A stretch of DNA of 64,000 nucleotides from Macrococcus sp. DPC7161 (GCF_004117835.1 NZ_SDSC01000001.1:248001-312000), one strand, 5' to 3'; counted from the first letter of the stretch, positions 20,106 to 29,659 are shown. Program-made: numbers and translations. The notes: generated by a model not told the origin, from the sequence alone.

Positions 20106-21458
20106 ATGGCATTTGAAGGATTATCAGACAGACTACAAGCCACGATGCAAAAGATTCGTGGTAAGGGTAAAGTCACTGAACAAGATATAAAAATGATGAT
20201 GCGAGAAGTGCGTCTTGCTTTATTAGAAGCCGACGTCAACTTTAAAGTAGTTAAATCATTTGTACAAACGGTATCTGAACGTGCTTTAGGTAGTGATGTG
20301 ATGGAATCATTAACACCTGGGCAACAAGTCATTAAGATTGTTCAAGAAGAATTAACAACATTAATGGGTTCAGAAAACACAAGTATTAATATGAATAAAA
20401 AGCCACCAACAGTTGTGATGATGGTTGGTTTACAAGGGGCAGGTAAAACAACGACGGCTGGAAAACTTGCACTTTTAATGCGCAAAAAATACAATAAAAA
20501 ACCATTACTCGTTGCATGTGATATTTATCGTCCAGCTGCGATTAATCAATTACAAACTGTAGGTAAACAAATTGATATCCCTGTATTTACTTTAGGTGAT
20601 CAAGTGAAACCAGCTGAAATTACAGAAAAAGCTTTAGCTCATGCTAAAGAAGAGCATTTAGATTTTGTAATTATTGATACAGCAGGTCGCTTACATATTG
20701 ATGAAGCACTTATGAATGAGCTTGTTGAAGTAAAAGAAATTTCTAAACCTGATGAAATTATGTTAGTTGTTGACTCAATGACTGGTCAAGATGCTGTCAA
20801 TGTTGCTGAAAGTTTTGATAAACAATTAGATATTACCGGCGTTACTTTAACAAAACTTGATGGTGACACTCGTGGTGGTGCTGCACTTTCTATTCGTAGT
20901 GTGACACAAAAACCAATTAAATTTGTTGGTATGAGTGAAAAAATGGATGGTTTAGAATTATTCCATCCTGAGCGCATGGCTAGCCGTATTTTAGGTATGG
21001 GTGATGTCTTAAGCTTAATTGAAAAAGCACAATCACAAGTTGACGAGTCTAAAGCGAAAGAATTAGAACAAAAAATGAAAACATCAACATTTACATTTGA
21101 TGATTTCTTAGAACAGTTAGAACAAGTTAAAGCTTTAGGACCATTAGATGAACTTTTAAAAATGATTCCTGGTGCAAATAAGATGAAGGGCTTAAACAAT
21201 GTCAATATGAATGCTAAGCAAATTGATCATATTCAAGCCATTATACAATCGATGACTAAAGCAGAAAGAGAAAATCCTGCAATCATTAATGTTTCAAGAA
21301 AGAAACGTATTGCAAAAGGATCAGGAAGAAGCATGTCTGAAGTCAATCGATTAATTAAACAATTTGAAGAAATGAAAAAGATGATGAAGCAATTTAGTGG
21401 TATGAAAAAAGGTAAAAAAGGTCGCAATCCATTCCAAGGTATGAATTTACCATTTTAA
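20106..21458 (+). CDS. ffh: Signal recognition particle protein Ffh
   Basis: The SRP54 homologue that binds signal peptides and 4.5S RNA. The 450-residue protein has an N domain, a G domain with GLQGAGKTTT (~107), DTAGRLHID (~188) and TKLDGDTRGGA (~247), then the methionine-rich M domain (~300-450), with the SGRSMSEVNRLIKQFEEM RNA-binding helix near 400. The ribosome site TAGGAGGA precedes the ATG by 5 bases. It ends the smc-ftsY-ylxM-ffh run; rpsP has its own promoter downstream. Confidence 0.96.
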   Translation: MAFEGLSDRLQATMQKIRGKGKVTEQDIKMMMREVRLALLEADVNFKVVKSFVQTVSERALGSDVMESLTPGQQVIKIVQEELTTLMGSENTSINMNKKPPTVVMMVGLQGAGKTTTAGKLALLMRKKYNKKPLLVACDIYRPAAINQLQTVGKQIDIPVFTLGDQVKPAEITEKALAHAKEEHLDFVIIDTAGRLHIDEALMNELVEVKEISKPDEIMLVVDSMTGQDAVNVAESFDKQLDITGVTLTKLDGDTRGGAALSIRSVTQKPIKFVGMSEKMDGLELFHPERMASRILGMGDVLSLIEKAQSQVDESKAKELEQKMKTSTFTFDDFLEQLEQVKALGPLDELLKMIPGANKMKGLNNVNMNAKQIDHIQAIIQSMTKAERENPAIINVSRKKRIAKGSGRSMSEVNRLIKQFEEMKKMMKQFSGMKKGKKGRNPFQGMNLPF

Positions 21459-21484
21459 TTTTTAAATTGGTAAAGAAAAAGTAC

Positions 21485-21513
21485 TTTACAAAGATATAAT
21501 GACCTGTTATGAT
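21485..21513 (+). promoter_or_regulatory. Strong promoter of the rpsP-khpA-rimM-trmD operon
   Basis: TTTACA at 21485-21490, a 17-base spacer and an extended -10, TGTTATGAT (hexamer TATGAT at 21508-21513). The predicted start, ~21520, lies about 17 bases before the TTAGGAG ribosome site of rpsP. A second TATAAT at 21495-21500 lacks a good -35. Confidence 0.7.
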
Positions 21514-21550
21514 ATTAAAAGTAATTAAACAATAGTTAGGAGAAATAAAA

Positions 21551-21826
21551 ATGGCAGTTAAAATTCGTTTAACACGTATGGGTTCAAAAAGAAACCCTTT
21601 CTACCGTATCGTAGTTGCTGATGCTCGTGCACCACGTGATGGTCGTATCATCGAAGCAATCGGTACTTACAATCCAGTTGCAAAACCTGAAGCAGAAATC
21701 AAAGTTAATGAAGAATTAGCTTTAAAATGGTTAGCTGAAGGTGCTAAACCAACTGATACAGTACGTAACATTTTATCTACACAAGGTATCATGGAAAAAT
21801 TCCATAACCAAAGAATTGCGAAGTAA
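21551..21826 (+). CDS. rpsP: 30S ribosomal protein S16
   Basis: A 91-residue small-subunit protein needed for 30S assembly. It begins [20 protein letters not shown], the universal S16 start, followed by [11 protein letters not shown] and an [15 protein letters not shown] segment. The ribosome site TTAGGAG precedes the ATG. It heads the cluster rpsP-khpA-rimM-trmD that links ribosome assembly and tRNA methylation across Firmicutes. Confidence 0.98.
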   Translation: MAVKIRLTRMGSKRNPFYRIVVADARAPRDGRIIEAIGTYNPVAKPEAEIKVNEELALKWLAEGAKPTDTVRNILSTQGIMEKFHNQRIAK

Positions 21827-21831
21827 TCGTA

Positions 21832-22056
21832 ATGGAAAATTTATTACAAACGATTATTGAACCGCTAGTGGACTTTAAAGATGATATCCGTATCACTAAA
21901 GAAGACCATGATAAAAGCATCACTTATCATATTTCTGTTCATCCAGATGATATGGGTAAAGTAATTGGTAAACAAGGACGCATTGCAAAAGCAATCCGTA
22001 CAATTGTAACTGGTGCAAATAAAAGCGATAAGAAAGTGTTTGTAGAAATTGATTAA
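21832..22056 (+). CDS. khpA: KH-domain RNA-binding protein KhpA (YlqC)
   Basis: A 74-residue single KH-domain protein. The RNA-binding loop is MGKVIGKQGRIAKAIRTIV near residue 43 (GxxG as GKQG). KhpA pairs with KhpB/Jag in Gram-positive bacteria and affects cell division and elongation. No good ribosome site precedes the ATG, which lies 5 bases after the rpsP stop, so translational coupling to rpsP is likely. A hairpin follows at 22056-22083. Confidence 0.92.
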   Translation: MENLLQTIIEPLVDFKDDIRITKEDHDKSITYHISVHPDDMGKVIGKQGRIAKAIRTIVTGANKSDKKVFVEID

Positions 22057-22083
22057 GAGTGCCATTTTTGGTACTCTTTTTTT
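22056..22083 (+). terminator. Hairpin with T-tract between khpA and rimM (partial terminator)
   Basis: Stem AGAGTGCC / GGTACTCT with one mismatch around an ATTTTT loop, then seven Ts. No promoter is obvious before rimM, so it probably reduces rather than stops downstream expression. Confidence 0.65.
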
Positions 22084-22105
22084 ATGAAGAAATTTGGAGG
22101 TAGCG

Positions 22106-22606
22106 ATGGAAGTTAATATTGGTAAAATTGTTAATATGCACGGTATTCGTGGAGAAGTAAAAGTATTATCTGCTTCAGATTTTGCAAGTGAGCGCTTTAA
22201 AAAAGGAAAACAAGTAAAGATAAAATTTCAAGGTAAAGAAAATATCTTTACAATCAAATCATATCGAGTGCATAAAAATTTTCACATGCTTCAATTTGAA
22301 GGTGTTCAAAATATCAATGAAGTTGAAAAGTTTAAAGGCCATGATTTGTTTCAGGATGTTGAAGATATAGATTTGCAATTAGAAGTAAATGAATATTATT
22401 ATTCAGACATCATTGGTTGTGACGTTTATAATGGAACAGATCTTATTGGAAAAGTAACAGAAATTTTTGAAACGGGTGCTAATGATGTTTGGGTTGTTAA
22501 AGGTGATAAAGAGCACTTGATTCCTTATATCGAACAAGTTGTTAAAGTGGTTGATATTGATCAAAAACGCATAGAAATTGAAGCAATGGATGGACTTTTA
22601 TCGTGA
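22106..22606 (+). CDS. rimM: Ribosome maturation factor RimM
   Basis: Assists maturation of the 30S head and binds S19. The 166-residue protein has an N-terminal RimM domain (VGKI-like start [18 protein letters not shown], near residue 3) and a C-terminal PRC-barrel (~95-165) with [20 protein letters not shown]. The start at 22106 follows TTTGGAGG; an upstream in-frame TTG at 22094 overlaps that site and is rejected. The stop overlaps the GTG of trmD (GTGA). Confidence 0.94.
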   Translation: MEVNIGKIVNMHGIRGEVKVLSASDFASERFKKGKQVKIKFQGKENIFTIKSYRVHKNFHMLQFEGVQNINEVEKFKGHDLFQDVEDIDLQLEVNEYYYSDIIGCDVYNGTDLIGKVTEIFETGANDVWVVKGDKEHLIPYIEQVVKVVDIDQKRIEIEAMDGLLS

Positions 22607-23316
22607 GAATTGATTATTTAACATTGTTCCCTGAAATGTTTGATATACTTAATCATTCTATTATGAAGCGCTCAAAGGAAAAGGGTGTTGTCCAGTTTAA
22701 TACCATCAATTTTAGGGACTTCGCTAATAATAAACACAATCAAGTGGATGATTATCCATATGGTGGTGGACAAGGGATGGTGTTGAAGCCAGAACCTATA
22801 TTTAATGCGATGGCTCAACTTGAAACGACATCATCAACGCGTGTGATATTAATGTGCCCACAAGGGAAACCATTTAATCAGAAAATGGCGGAATCACTAG
22901 CAAAAGAAGAACATTTAGTTTTTATTTGTGGCCATTATGAAGGCTATGATGAGCGTATTAGAACTGAACTTGTAACGGATGAAATTTCATTAGGTGATTA
23001 CGTTTTAACTGGTGGTGAGTATGCAGCAATTACAATGACTGATGCTATTGTACGTCTTATTCCTGATGCCATTACGCAAAAAAGTCATGAAGATGATTCA
23101 TTTTCTACAGGTTTATTAGAATATCCACAATATACACGTCCTTATGATTACGAAGGATTAAAAGTACCAGATGTTTTAATGAGTGGTAATCACAAACTAA
23201 TTGAAAAATGGAGACACGAAGAAAGTTTAAAACGAACATTTTATCGTCGTCCAGATTTATTAGAGCATTATCCTTTAACAGATGAAGATCGAAAATATTT
23301 AAATTCATTAAAATAA
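22603..23316 (+). CDS. trmD: tRNA (guanine-37-N1)-methyltransferase TrmD
   Basis: Methylates G37 of tRNAs next to the anticodon using S-adenosylmethionine, preventing frameshifts. The 237-residue SPOUT enzyme shows the family start [14 protein letters not shown], the [17 protein letters not shown] segment near 46, and the trefoil-knot motifs [10 protein letters not shown] (~108) and [13 protein letters not shown] (~127). The start is GTG at 22603, overlapping the rimM stop; this fits the conserved N-terminus. Confidence 0.96.
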   Translation: MRIDYLTLFPEMFDILNHSIMKRSKEKGVVQFNTINFRDFANNKHNQVDDYPYGGGQGMVLKPEPIFNAMAQLETTSSTRVILMCPQGKPFNQKMAESLAKEEHLVFICGHYEGYDERIRTELVTDEISLGDYVLTGGEYAAITMTDAIVRLIPDAITQKSHEDDSFSTGLLEYPQYTRPYDYEGLKVPDVLMSGNHKLIEKWRHEESLKRTFYRRPDLLEHYPLTDEDRKYLNSLK

Positions 23317-23329
23317 TTGTCAATAAGGA

Positions 23330-23358
23330 TTGCTTTACAACATAACATATGGTAATAT
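23330..23358 (+). promoter_or_regulatory. Probable promoter of rplS
   Basis: TTGCTT at 23330-23335, a 17-base spacer and an extended -10, TGGTAATAT (hexamer 23353-23358). Transcription would begin just before the leader hairpin at 23366. Confidence 0.55.
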
Positions 23359-23365
23359 TACAAAA

Positions 23366-23440
23366 GTGTGATTCACACATATATCACTATGATCCGCTGA
23401 ACAAATGATTCAAGAACATAGGCAGAAGGAGAAGAATATT
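23366..23440 (+). ncRNA. Putative L19 autoregulatory leader in the rplS 5' UTR
   Basis: A 75-base leader opens with a perfect hairpin, GTGTG-ATT-CACAC (23366-23378), then ATGATCCGCTGAACAAA around 23389 and the AGAAGGAGA ribosome site. The order of hairpin, CCGCTGA box and ribosome site resembles the L19 leader family known upstream of rplS in Bacillales. Assignment is by eye and memory only. Confidence 0.5.
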
Positions 23441-23791
23441 ATGTCAAACAATGTATTAATCGATGCAATTACTAAAGATCAATTGCGCACAGACATCCCA
23501 GCATTTCGTCCTGGTGACACTTTAAAAGTACACGTACGTATCGTAGAGGGAACTCGTGAACGTATCCAAGTATTCGAAGGTGTTGTTATCAAACGTCGTG
23601 GTGGCGGTATCTCAGAAACTTTCACAGTTCGTAAAATTTCATACGGTGTAGGTGTTGAACGTACATTCCCTGTACACACTCCTAAAATCGAGAAAATTGA
23701 AGTATTACGTCGTGGTAAAGTACGTCGTGCGAAATTATACTACTTACGTAGCTTACGTGGTAAAGCTGCACGTATCAAAGAAATTCGTTAA
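23441..23791 (+). CDS. rplS: 50S ribosomal protein L19
   Basis: A 116-residue large-subunit protein at the 30S-50S interface. Landmarks are [20 protein letters not shown] near residue 22, [12 protein letters not shown] near residue 46 and the basic tail beginning [14 protein letters not shown]. The start at 23441 has AGAAGGAGA upstream; the in-frame ATG at 23405 lies in the leader and is rejected. It carries its own promoter and leader and is followed by a strong bidirectional terminator. Confidence 0.97.
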   Translation: MSNNVLIDAITKDQLRTDIPAFRPGDTLKVHVRIVEGTRERIQVFEGVVIKRRGGGISETFTVRKISYGVGVERTFPVHTPKIEKIEVLRRGKVRRAKLYYLRSLRGKAARIKEIR

Positions 23792-23798
23792 TAACGAT

Positions 23799-23833
23799 AA
23801 AACCGAAGCGCATAATTGCGCTTCGGTTTTTTT
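23799..23833. terminator. Bidirectional terminator between rplS and yfhO
   Basis: Perfect 14-base stem AAAACCGAAGCGCA / TGCGCTTCGGTTTT with a TAAT loop (23813-23816). T-runs on both strands serve rplS and the convergent csbB-gtcA-yfhO operon. Confidence 0.92.
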
Positions 23834-23837
23834 AGTT

Positions 23838-26480
23838 TCATTTAATGTCTTTACTTAATACTTCTTTTCTTTTTGAAAATTTTGGTATATACAAATAGAT
23901 GAAACTTAATAACAAGCCAAGGATTGAGATAAAGCAAACTAATTTAAAGTAGGGTGGTAAATATTTAAATTGAATTGATTTTGTATTTTCATCTACTTTT
24001 ACTGCACTCATTAAATAATTCACATTTTCAATATTTGTTTTTTTACCATTAACATAAGCTGTTAATCCATCACGATAAACGATTGGAGTAACGAAATAAC
24101 CTTTTGAACTATTTTTAATATTAAACTTCATATCTTTTTCATTGAAAGTGAGGTCAATCGGCTCATTTTTACTTTCTTGTTTGAGTGTTTGATAATCTTC
24201 TGTATAAATACCTTTTAATTTAAAGTTGTAAGTCCCTTCTGATAAACCAATCAATATTTTTTTATGTTTAGGAATTTTAATACGATATGTTAAATCATCT
24301 TGATGTGTTCGGTATTTACTTGATTGGAATAAGCGATTATTAGCATAGCCATTCACATTAATTTGAAAGTTCTTTACAGGTGAAATTAATGATACATGCA
24401 TTTCAATGTAGAAATCTTTTTGATCTTTTAAATATTTGTCAGGAACAGTGACGACAAGACCGCCACTTCCTGGGTTTACAATGAGTTGTTTTTTATTATA
24501 TGACCAATGCGCATTACTTGTTTTAACTTTGGCTACATCAATTAAATTTTTATTTTGAATGACTGGATTTTGACTCGCATTTTTTTGTTTCGTAATGACA
24601 CCAGTTATCATTGCATGTTCACGATCAATTGGCGTTTTTAAATCTTTTTCTCTATATATATTATTCGTTATTTTCCCAAAAGGCAGCATATATTGATTTT
24701 CGTATACTTTATACTTCCCATAGTCTTTAATTAATTTAAAGTTTTCAGGGATATCTGTTTGGTATTGTTTTCTAATTAAATATTTAACATTAAATAATGA
24801 CTCCAGATTACTTCGTGAATTAAAAGTAGAGTACCTTGAGATCGACTCTTCCTTCAAATTAATCATTAAATCTCTGTAATAAAAATCAATTAATCTACCA
24901 TCAAAAATACTCGAATACAAACTCACACCTTTGAATCCTTGATACATCGGTGTATTATCTTGTTCTAAAACTCTAAAATCAATACGTTCACCAGGTTTGA
25001 GTTTTTGTTTATATGTATTTACAATTTGTCTTTGTAATTGTGAGTCATAAACACTAGATTCGATGTATTTTAAGTTGGCTCTAGGATTAATTCCAGCATT
25101 GTAGTTATCAATTTTATTATGTAAACGGACGACGTCTAAATTCATAATCATTAGTAAAGCAATCATTAATAAATATAAATAACGTTGATATTTCTTATCT
25201 TCAATATAAAGTACTAAAGCACCAATAATATGAATTACCATTGCGATATAAATCCAAGTAATAGTTTCAGGTTTTTGAATTTGTGTAGCACTTAAGAATA
25301 ATATAAAAATACCAGGAATAATAGTTACTAAATAGTGCTTTAATGGAATTGACTTAAAGTAATAAATATAAAAACTTATTAAACCACTTGATGCAAATGT
25401 GATTAGATAGTGCCATCTTTTTTGTGGTGCTGAAAAACCATTAAATAATGAATCCATAAATGGCATACAACTCAGTATTAATAGTACGAATGTAAAAATT
25501 GCAAACATGCGGTAATAGTAATGTTTATAAAGTGTGAAAGTTAATAAAGCTTGTACGGTAATAATTAATACAATGACTAAATAATTATCATAAAAAATAT
25601 TGGCATATTGATCAAATGGACTAAACAATTTTAACGGTTCTTTATATGGACTTCTATCATTGCCTAAAAAGCCATAAGCAGCATAGAAAAATGCAAAGCT
25701 ACTAATCATTAAACCAAGTACTGCCATCGTAATAAAGTGGATCCATTGTTTAAGTTTAGGTACAGTATCAAATGTTGTTGGCAGTAGATTTCGATATAAG
25801 AAATAAACGAAACCAATAATTACAAGATGATAAGCAAAATAGAAATTGTTGATAAATATCATAGCTACTGTCGCTATAAATAAAGCTTTATGATTTTTTC
25901 TGATGTACAATTCAATAGCGAGTAACAATAATGGTAAGAAAATAAATACATCACTAAAAAATGACCAGTACAATGTAAATCTAAAATAAATCGCTGAGGT
26001 TAAAAACAGAAAACCAAATAAAAAGCCTAAATAATTTTTTTTATGAATGACTTTAAAGTAATAATATGTAATAGTCATTGCAATACTCGATTTAAGAATA
26101 GAAATAAAAAATGCATTTTTTGCCCAAAATGTAATTGTATCCGTTTTTAAATCGATAAAGAACGATACAAATTTGATGAGTAAAGCATCGATAAAGAAAA
26201 CAATACTGGTTGAATAATAATATGCTAAGTCTGTGTAATGATCTCCACCAAGTCCGAAATCAAGACTATAGAACCATTCACCACTCCAAATTTTTTGGTA
26301 CAAATAAAGTTGCATTGGCAACATTTGCTCTAAACCATCATTAGGTCCTGTAAAAATAGTGCCTTCTTTAAAAAAGCGATATAGATAAAAGCTATGCCCT
26401 AAAATGGCGAGTAAAATAGAAATAATAAAGATAAGTAAACCATTTTTATAATTTTTAAAGTTTATTTTTTTTGATTTCAT
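23838..26480 (-). CDS. yfhO: YfhO-family membrane glycosyltransferase (GT-C type), lipoteichoic acid glycosylation
   Basis: An 880-residue protein with an N-terminal membrane anchor, about a dozen transmembrane segments in the first ~500 residues, a soluble external domain, and a last membrane helix near the C-terminus (~848-868). The length, a DGLEQMLPMQLYLYQ motif near residue 43 and the overall plan fit the YfhO family. In B. subtilis and S. aureus, YfhO is the extracellular transferase that takes a sugar from the undecaprenyl-phosphate carrier made by CsbB and flipped by GtcA, and adds it to lipoteichoic acid. Here its ATG overlaps the gtcA stop (ATGA on the complement), with AAAGGAG upstream. 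Being encoded with both partners strongly supports the role; the sugar (GlcNAc in S. aureus) is inferred. Confidence 0.88.
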   Translation of the reverse strand: MKSKKINFKNYKNGLLIFIISILLAILGHSFYLYRFFKEGTIFTGPNDGLEQMLPMQLYLYQKIWSGEWFYSLDFGLGGDHYTDLAYYYSTSIVFFIDALLIKFVSFFIDLKTDTITFWAKNAFFISILKSSIAMTITYYYFKVIHKKNYLGFLFGFLFLTSAIYFRFTLYWSFFSDVFIFLPLLLLAIELYIRKNHKALFIATVAMIFINNFYFAYHLVIIGFVYFLYRNLLPTTFDTVPKLKQWIHFITMAVLGLMISSFAFFYAAYGFLGNDRSPYKEPLKLFSPFDQYANIFYDNYLVIVLIITVQALLTFTLYKHYYYRMFAIFTFVLLILSCMPFMDSLFNGFSAPQKRWHYLITFASSGLISFYIYYFKSIPLKHYLVTIIPGIFILFLSATQIQKPETITWIYIAMVIHIIGALVLYIEDKKYQRYLYLLMIALLMIMNLDVVRLHNKIDNYNAGINPRANLKYIESSVYDSQLQRQIVNTYKQKLKPGERIDFRVLEQDNTPMYQGFKGVSLYSSIFDGRLIDFYYRDLMINLKEESISRYSTFNSRSNLESLFNVKYLIRKQYQTDIPENFKLIKDYGKYKVYENQYMLPFGKITNNIYREKDLKTPIDREHAMITGVITKQKNASQNPVIQNKNLIDVAKVKTSNAHWSYNKKQLIVNPGSGGLVVTVPDKYLKDQKDFYIEMHVSLISPVKNFQINVNGYANNRLFQSSKYRTHQDDLTYRIKIPKHKKILIGLSEGTYNFKLKGIYTEDYQTLKQESKNEPIDLTFNEKDMKFNIKNSSKGYFVTPIVYRDGLTAYVNGKKTNIENVNYLMSAVKVDENTKSIQFKYLPPYFKLVCFISILGLLLSFIYLYIPKFSKRKEVLSKDIK

Positions 26481-26854
26481 TTTGACTCCTTTGTAAAAAT
26501 ATATGTAGATATCAGATAAGTGATCGGAATGGTAAATATTAATGCAATAAGTGGTGCAAATGATTGATTAAAATGCAATAAATCAACGGTGAAATATAAA
26601 AGTAAAGTTTGTGTTCCCATATTCACGATTTGTGTCAATGGAAATTGTATAAAACTTTTAAACGATGGTTGGACATGAAAAACAAAATAGCAATTTAAAA
26701 AATAAGAACCTAAAAAACTTAATAAAAAAGCAATTAAATGACTATAAATATATGGTATATGAAACAGATGCAATAGCATTAAATAGCAGATATAGTAATT
26801 AAGTGTATTGATAAGTCCAACAATGATAAATTTGGAAATGCGTTTAATGTTCAT
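26477..26854 (-). CDS. gtcA: GtrA/GtcA-family flippase for undecaprenyl-phosphate-linked sugar
   Basis: A 125-residue protein with four hydrophobic helices, starting MNIKRISKFIIVGLINTLNY and containing LSFLGSYFLNCYFVFH near residue 47, typical of the GtrA/GtcA family. Members are thought to move undecaprenyl-phosphate-sugar across the membrane for wall, teichoic acid or O-antigen decoration. Three ATGs lie in tandem at 26852-26860; I chose the last (26854), which has AAGTGG with 8-base spacing. It overlaps csbB by 11 bases and yfhO by 4, the tight packing of an operon whose products act in sequence. Confidence 0.88.
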   Translation of the reverse strand: MNIKRISKFIIVGLINTLNYYICYLMLLHLFHIPYIYSHLIAFLLSFLGSYFLNCYFVFHVQPSFKSFIQFPLTQIVNMGTQTLLLYFTVDLLHFNQSFAPLIALIFTIPITYLISTYIFTKESK

Positions 26855-27797
26855 CATCATTACCACTTTGCTGATTATTTTTAACGATATTAGTTTCTTC
26901 TATAATAAAATGAGGTCTTTGTTTGGTCTCATAATAAATCTTACCAATATATTCTCCAATAATCCCTAGAGAGAATAGCTGGACACCACCTAAAAATAAA
27001 ATACTGGAAATCAATGTGAAGTAACCAGGCGTATCTATACCGTGACGTAATATTTGTATAAATGTAATCATGATATACAACAAACTAATGAATAAAGTCA
27101 CACCACCAAAATAAAAACATAAGCGAAGTGGTTTATCATTGAAACTTAAAATACCGTCAACAGCGTAATCTATTAATTTGAATAGATTAAATGAAGATTT
27201 ACCATGAGCACGCTCCACATTTTCGAAGGGTATGGTGATTTTATTAAAACCTACCCATTCAAAAATGCCTTTTGAAAAACGATTATATTCATTAAGTGAT
27301 AGAATTGCATTGATTACTTTTCTTGATATTAATCTAAAGTCACCTTCACCATCAGTTAAATTAATATCAACGGAATTGTTAATTAATTTATAATAAAGTT
27401 GTGTGGGAAGTTTTCTAAACAAGTGCTCACCATTTCTATTTCTTTTAAGAACAACTTGATCATATCCTTGATGATAGTATTTGATTAAAGTTGGGATGTA
27501 ATGTGGCGGGTGTTGTAAGTCAGCGTCCATTATTACAGCTACTTCACCATGCGCTGATTTTAATCCTGCTAACATCGCGGCTTCTTTTCCAAAGTTTCTT
27601 GAAAAAGATATGAATTTTACATCGTTTTGATGTGATAAAGTTTTAATTTTTTCTAAAGTATTATCTGGTGAACCGTCATTAATAAAAATAATTTCATATG
27701 TAAATGGCTCATTTTTCAGCGTATTTGTGATAGTATTGTAAAGTAATTCTATATTGTCGGCTTCTTTATAACAAGGAACGATGATAGATAAAAACAT
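26844..27797 (-). CDS. csbB: CsbB-like GT2 glycosyltransferase making undecaprenyl-phosphate-sugar
   Basis: A 317-residue membrane-associated family 2 glycosyltransferase. The N-terminal GT-A domain starts MFLSIIVPCYKEADNIELLY, has NDGSPDNT near 41 and the metal-binding DADLQHPPHY near 93, then GEGDFRLISRKV near 150. Two transmembrane helices (~226-250 and ~262-285) close the protein, as in DPM1/GtrB/CsbB enzymes that load sugars onto the polyprenyl carrier on the cytoplasmic face. The start at 27797 is set by AAAGGAG five bases upstream; an earlier GTG at 27803 sits on that site. It is first in the three-gene operon, behind a promoter at 27869-27897. Confidence 0.88.
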   Translation of the reverse strand: MFLSIIVPCYKEADNIELLYNTITNTLKNEPFTYEIIFINDGSPDNTLEKIKTLSHQNDVKFISFSRNFGKEAAMLAGLKSAHGEVAVIMDADLQHPPHYIPTLIKYYHQGYDQVVLKRNRNGEHLFRKLPTQLYYKLINNSVDINLTDGEGDFRLISRKVINAILSLNEYNRFSKGIFEWVGFNKITIPFENVERAHGKSSFNLFKLIDYAVDGILSFNDKPLRLCFYFGGVTLFISLLYIMITFIQILRHGIDTPGYFTLISSILFLGGVQLFSLGIIGEYIGKIYYETKQRPHFIIEETNIVKNNQQSGNDDEH

Positions 27798-27868
27798 AAG
27801 CACTCCTTTAATTCATGATTAATATTAATTAGTGATATATCATAGAAGATATATTAACAACTATAACT

Positions 27869-27897
27869 ATTTTAGTGAATTCCATAAGAATATACAA
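27869..27897 (-). promoter_or_regulatory. Probable promoter of the csbB-gtcA-yfhO operon
   Basis: On the complement: TTGTAT (27892-27897), a 17-base spacer and TAAAAT (27869-27874). No sigma-B motif (GTTT-N14-GGGTAT type) was seen, although csbB is stress-induced in other species. Confidence 0.5.
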
Positions 27898-27920
27898 AAG
27901 ATAACGTAGAGGTGAATAAA

Positions 27921-28790
27921 ATGGCAATACAATGGTTTCCTGGGCATATGGCCAAAGCAAGAAGAGAAGTAACAGAACAATTAAAACTTGTGGATTGTGT
28001 ATTTGAACTCGTAGATGCAAGAATTCCTTATTCTTCAAGAAATCCGATGATTGATGAAGTGATTAAAGATAAACCACGTGTCGTTTTATTAAATAAAATG
28101 GATATGGCAAATTTACAAGAGACAGCAAAATGGGAAAACTTTTTTAGAGAAAAAGGTTATGTTCCAGTATTGATTGACAGTAAACAAGGTAAAAATTTAG
28201 ATAAAGTCATTCGTGCAGCTGAAGAAGTAACAAAAGAAAAATTCGAGCGAATGAAGCAAAAAGGATTACGACCAAGAGCGATAAGAGCAATGATAGTTGG
28301 GATTCCAAACGTTGGTAAATCTACATTAATTAATCGATTAGCGAAAAAAACAATTGCTAAAACAGGTAATATGCCTGGTGTAACAAAAAAACAACAATGG
28401 ATTAAAGTTGGTAAATCTTTAGAATTATTAGATACGCCGGGGATTTTATGGCCGAAATTTGAAGATCAATTGGTAGGTAAAAAGTTGAGCTTAACGGGTG
28501 CAATAAAAGATAGTATTGTTCATTTAGATGAAGTGGCTATTTATGGCGTTCAATTTATGCAACAACATGATTTACAAAAATTGAATCAACATTATAACAT
28601 TCAAGTGGAAAGTGATACGCCTTATATTGAGGTTTTTGACGCGATAGGCAGAAGTAGAGGATTAAAAGCCCGTGGTAATGAAATTGATTATGAAGCGGTA
28701 GTAGAGGTTATAATTAGAGAAATAAGAAATAATAAAATCAATAGATACACATTTGATATTAAAAGCGAAATGAATGAAGACAATGAATAA
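27921..28790 (+). CDS. rbgA: Ribosome biogenesis GTPase RbgA (YlqF)
   Basis: Circularly permuted GTPase needed for late 50S assembly (incorporation of L16 and others). In the 289-residue protein the NKMD motif (~59) comes before the P-loop GIPNVGKST (~127) and DTPG (~172). The protein begins [17 protein letters not shown], the family hallmark. The start at 27921 follows TAGAGGTGAA; a GTG at 27912 overlaps that site. The gene is divergent from csbB and overlaps rnhB. Confidence 0.95.
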   Translation: MAIQWFPGHMAKARREVTEQLKLVDCVFELVDARIPYSSRNPMIDEVIKDKPRVVLLNKMDMANLQETAKWENFFREKGYVPVLIDSKQGKNLDKVIRAAEEVTKEKFERMKQKGLRPRAIRAMIVGIPNVGKSTLINRLAKKTIAKTGNMPGVTKKQQWIKVGKSLELLDTPGILWPKFEDQLVGKKLSLTGAIKDSIVHLDEVAIYGVQFMQQHDLQKLNQHYNIQVESDTPYIEVFDAIGRSRGLKARGNEIDYEAVVEVIIREIRNNKINRYTFDIKSEMNEDNE

Positions 28791-29550
28791 GATGAAAATT
28801 AATGAAATAAAAGCATTATTAAATGAAATGGATGATATACCAACTATTGAACAATACTTTCAACATGAATCACGTATTGGTGCTAAAAAAGCCATACAAT
28901 CAAGAATAAATGCATTAATGAAAATTGAACAATTAAAAATAGAATATCATGAAAAATTGACTCATGAATCGAAATATCCTAATAAAATCATTTGTGGTGT
29001 CGATGAAGTAGGACGCGGTCCTTTAGCAGGGGAAGTCGTTGCTTGTGCAGTGATTTTAAATGATGGCCATTATTTTTTAGGGCTCAACGATTCTAAAAAG
29101 TTATCCAAACAAAAACGAGCAGCTTTAAATGAAGCATTACTTCAACAAGTTGATTTTGGTATCGGTATTGCTACTGTTGAAGAAATCGATAAATATAATA
29201 TTTATGAAGCGACTAAAATGGCAATGAAAAGAGCAATCAGTAATTTAAAACAAACCCCTGAAGTATTACTCATTGATGCGATGAAATTAGACACAGATTT
29301 AGAAGAAGTTTCAATTATTAAAGGTGATCAGAATAGCATTTCAATAGCAGCGGCGAGTGTGATTGCGAAGGAATACCGTGATCAAATGATGAAGGAATAT
29401 AGTGAACTTTATCCTGGTTATGACTTTGAACATAATGCAGGATACGGAACAAAACATCATTTAGAAGGTATCACTCGTTTGGGAATCACGCCTATTCATC
29501 GAAAGTCTTTTGAACCTATCAAATCTATGTTAAACAATCAAAATAATTAA
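28774..29550 (+). CDS. rnhB: Ribonuclease HII
   Basis: Removes ribonucleotides and RNA primers from DNA. The protein has the type 2 RNase H core: [12 protein letters not shown] near residue 74 with the first catalytic Asp-Glu, [10 protein letters not shown] near 104, IDAMKLD near 166 and [12 protein letters not shown] near 190, then the C-terminal GYGTKHH. The ~65-residue N-terminal extension is normal for Bacillales. Start choice is uncertain: in-frame ATGs at 28774, 28783 and 28792 lack a clear ribosome site. The last aligns best with the S. aureus N-terminus, but overlap with rbgA suggests coupled translation. Confidence 0.92.
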   Translation: MKTMNKMKINEIKALLNEMDDIPTIEQYFQHESRIGAKKAIQSRINALMKIEQLKIEYHEKLTHESKYPNKIICGVDEVGRGPLAGEVVACAVILNDGHYFLGLNDSKKLSKQKRAALNEALLQQVDFGIGIATVEEIDKYNIYEATKMAMKRAISNLKQTPEVLLIDAMKLDTDLEEVSIIKGDQNSISIAAASVIAKEYRDQMMKEYSELYPGYDFEHNAGYGTKHHLEGITRLGITPIHRKSFEPIKSMLNNQNN

Positions 29551-29561
29551 AAAAACTCGTT

Positions 29562-29598
29562 TATAAGTGCTTATCTTTTGATAAGTGCTTATTTTTTT
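29562..29598 (+). terminator. Intrinsic terminator after rnhB
   Basis: Stem ATAAG-TG-CTTATC / GATAAG-TG-CTTAT with a two-base internal mismatch, TTTT loop and T-tract. Confidence 0.75.
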
Positions 29599-29659
29599 AA
29601 TTATTAATCTATTAATCCTTTAAATCGTTACATGAGTTTGAATATTTAAGCAATTACGG

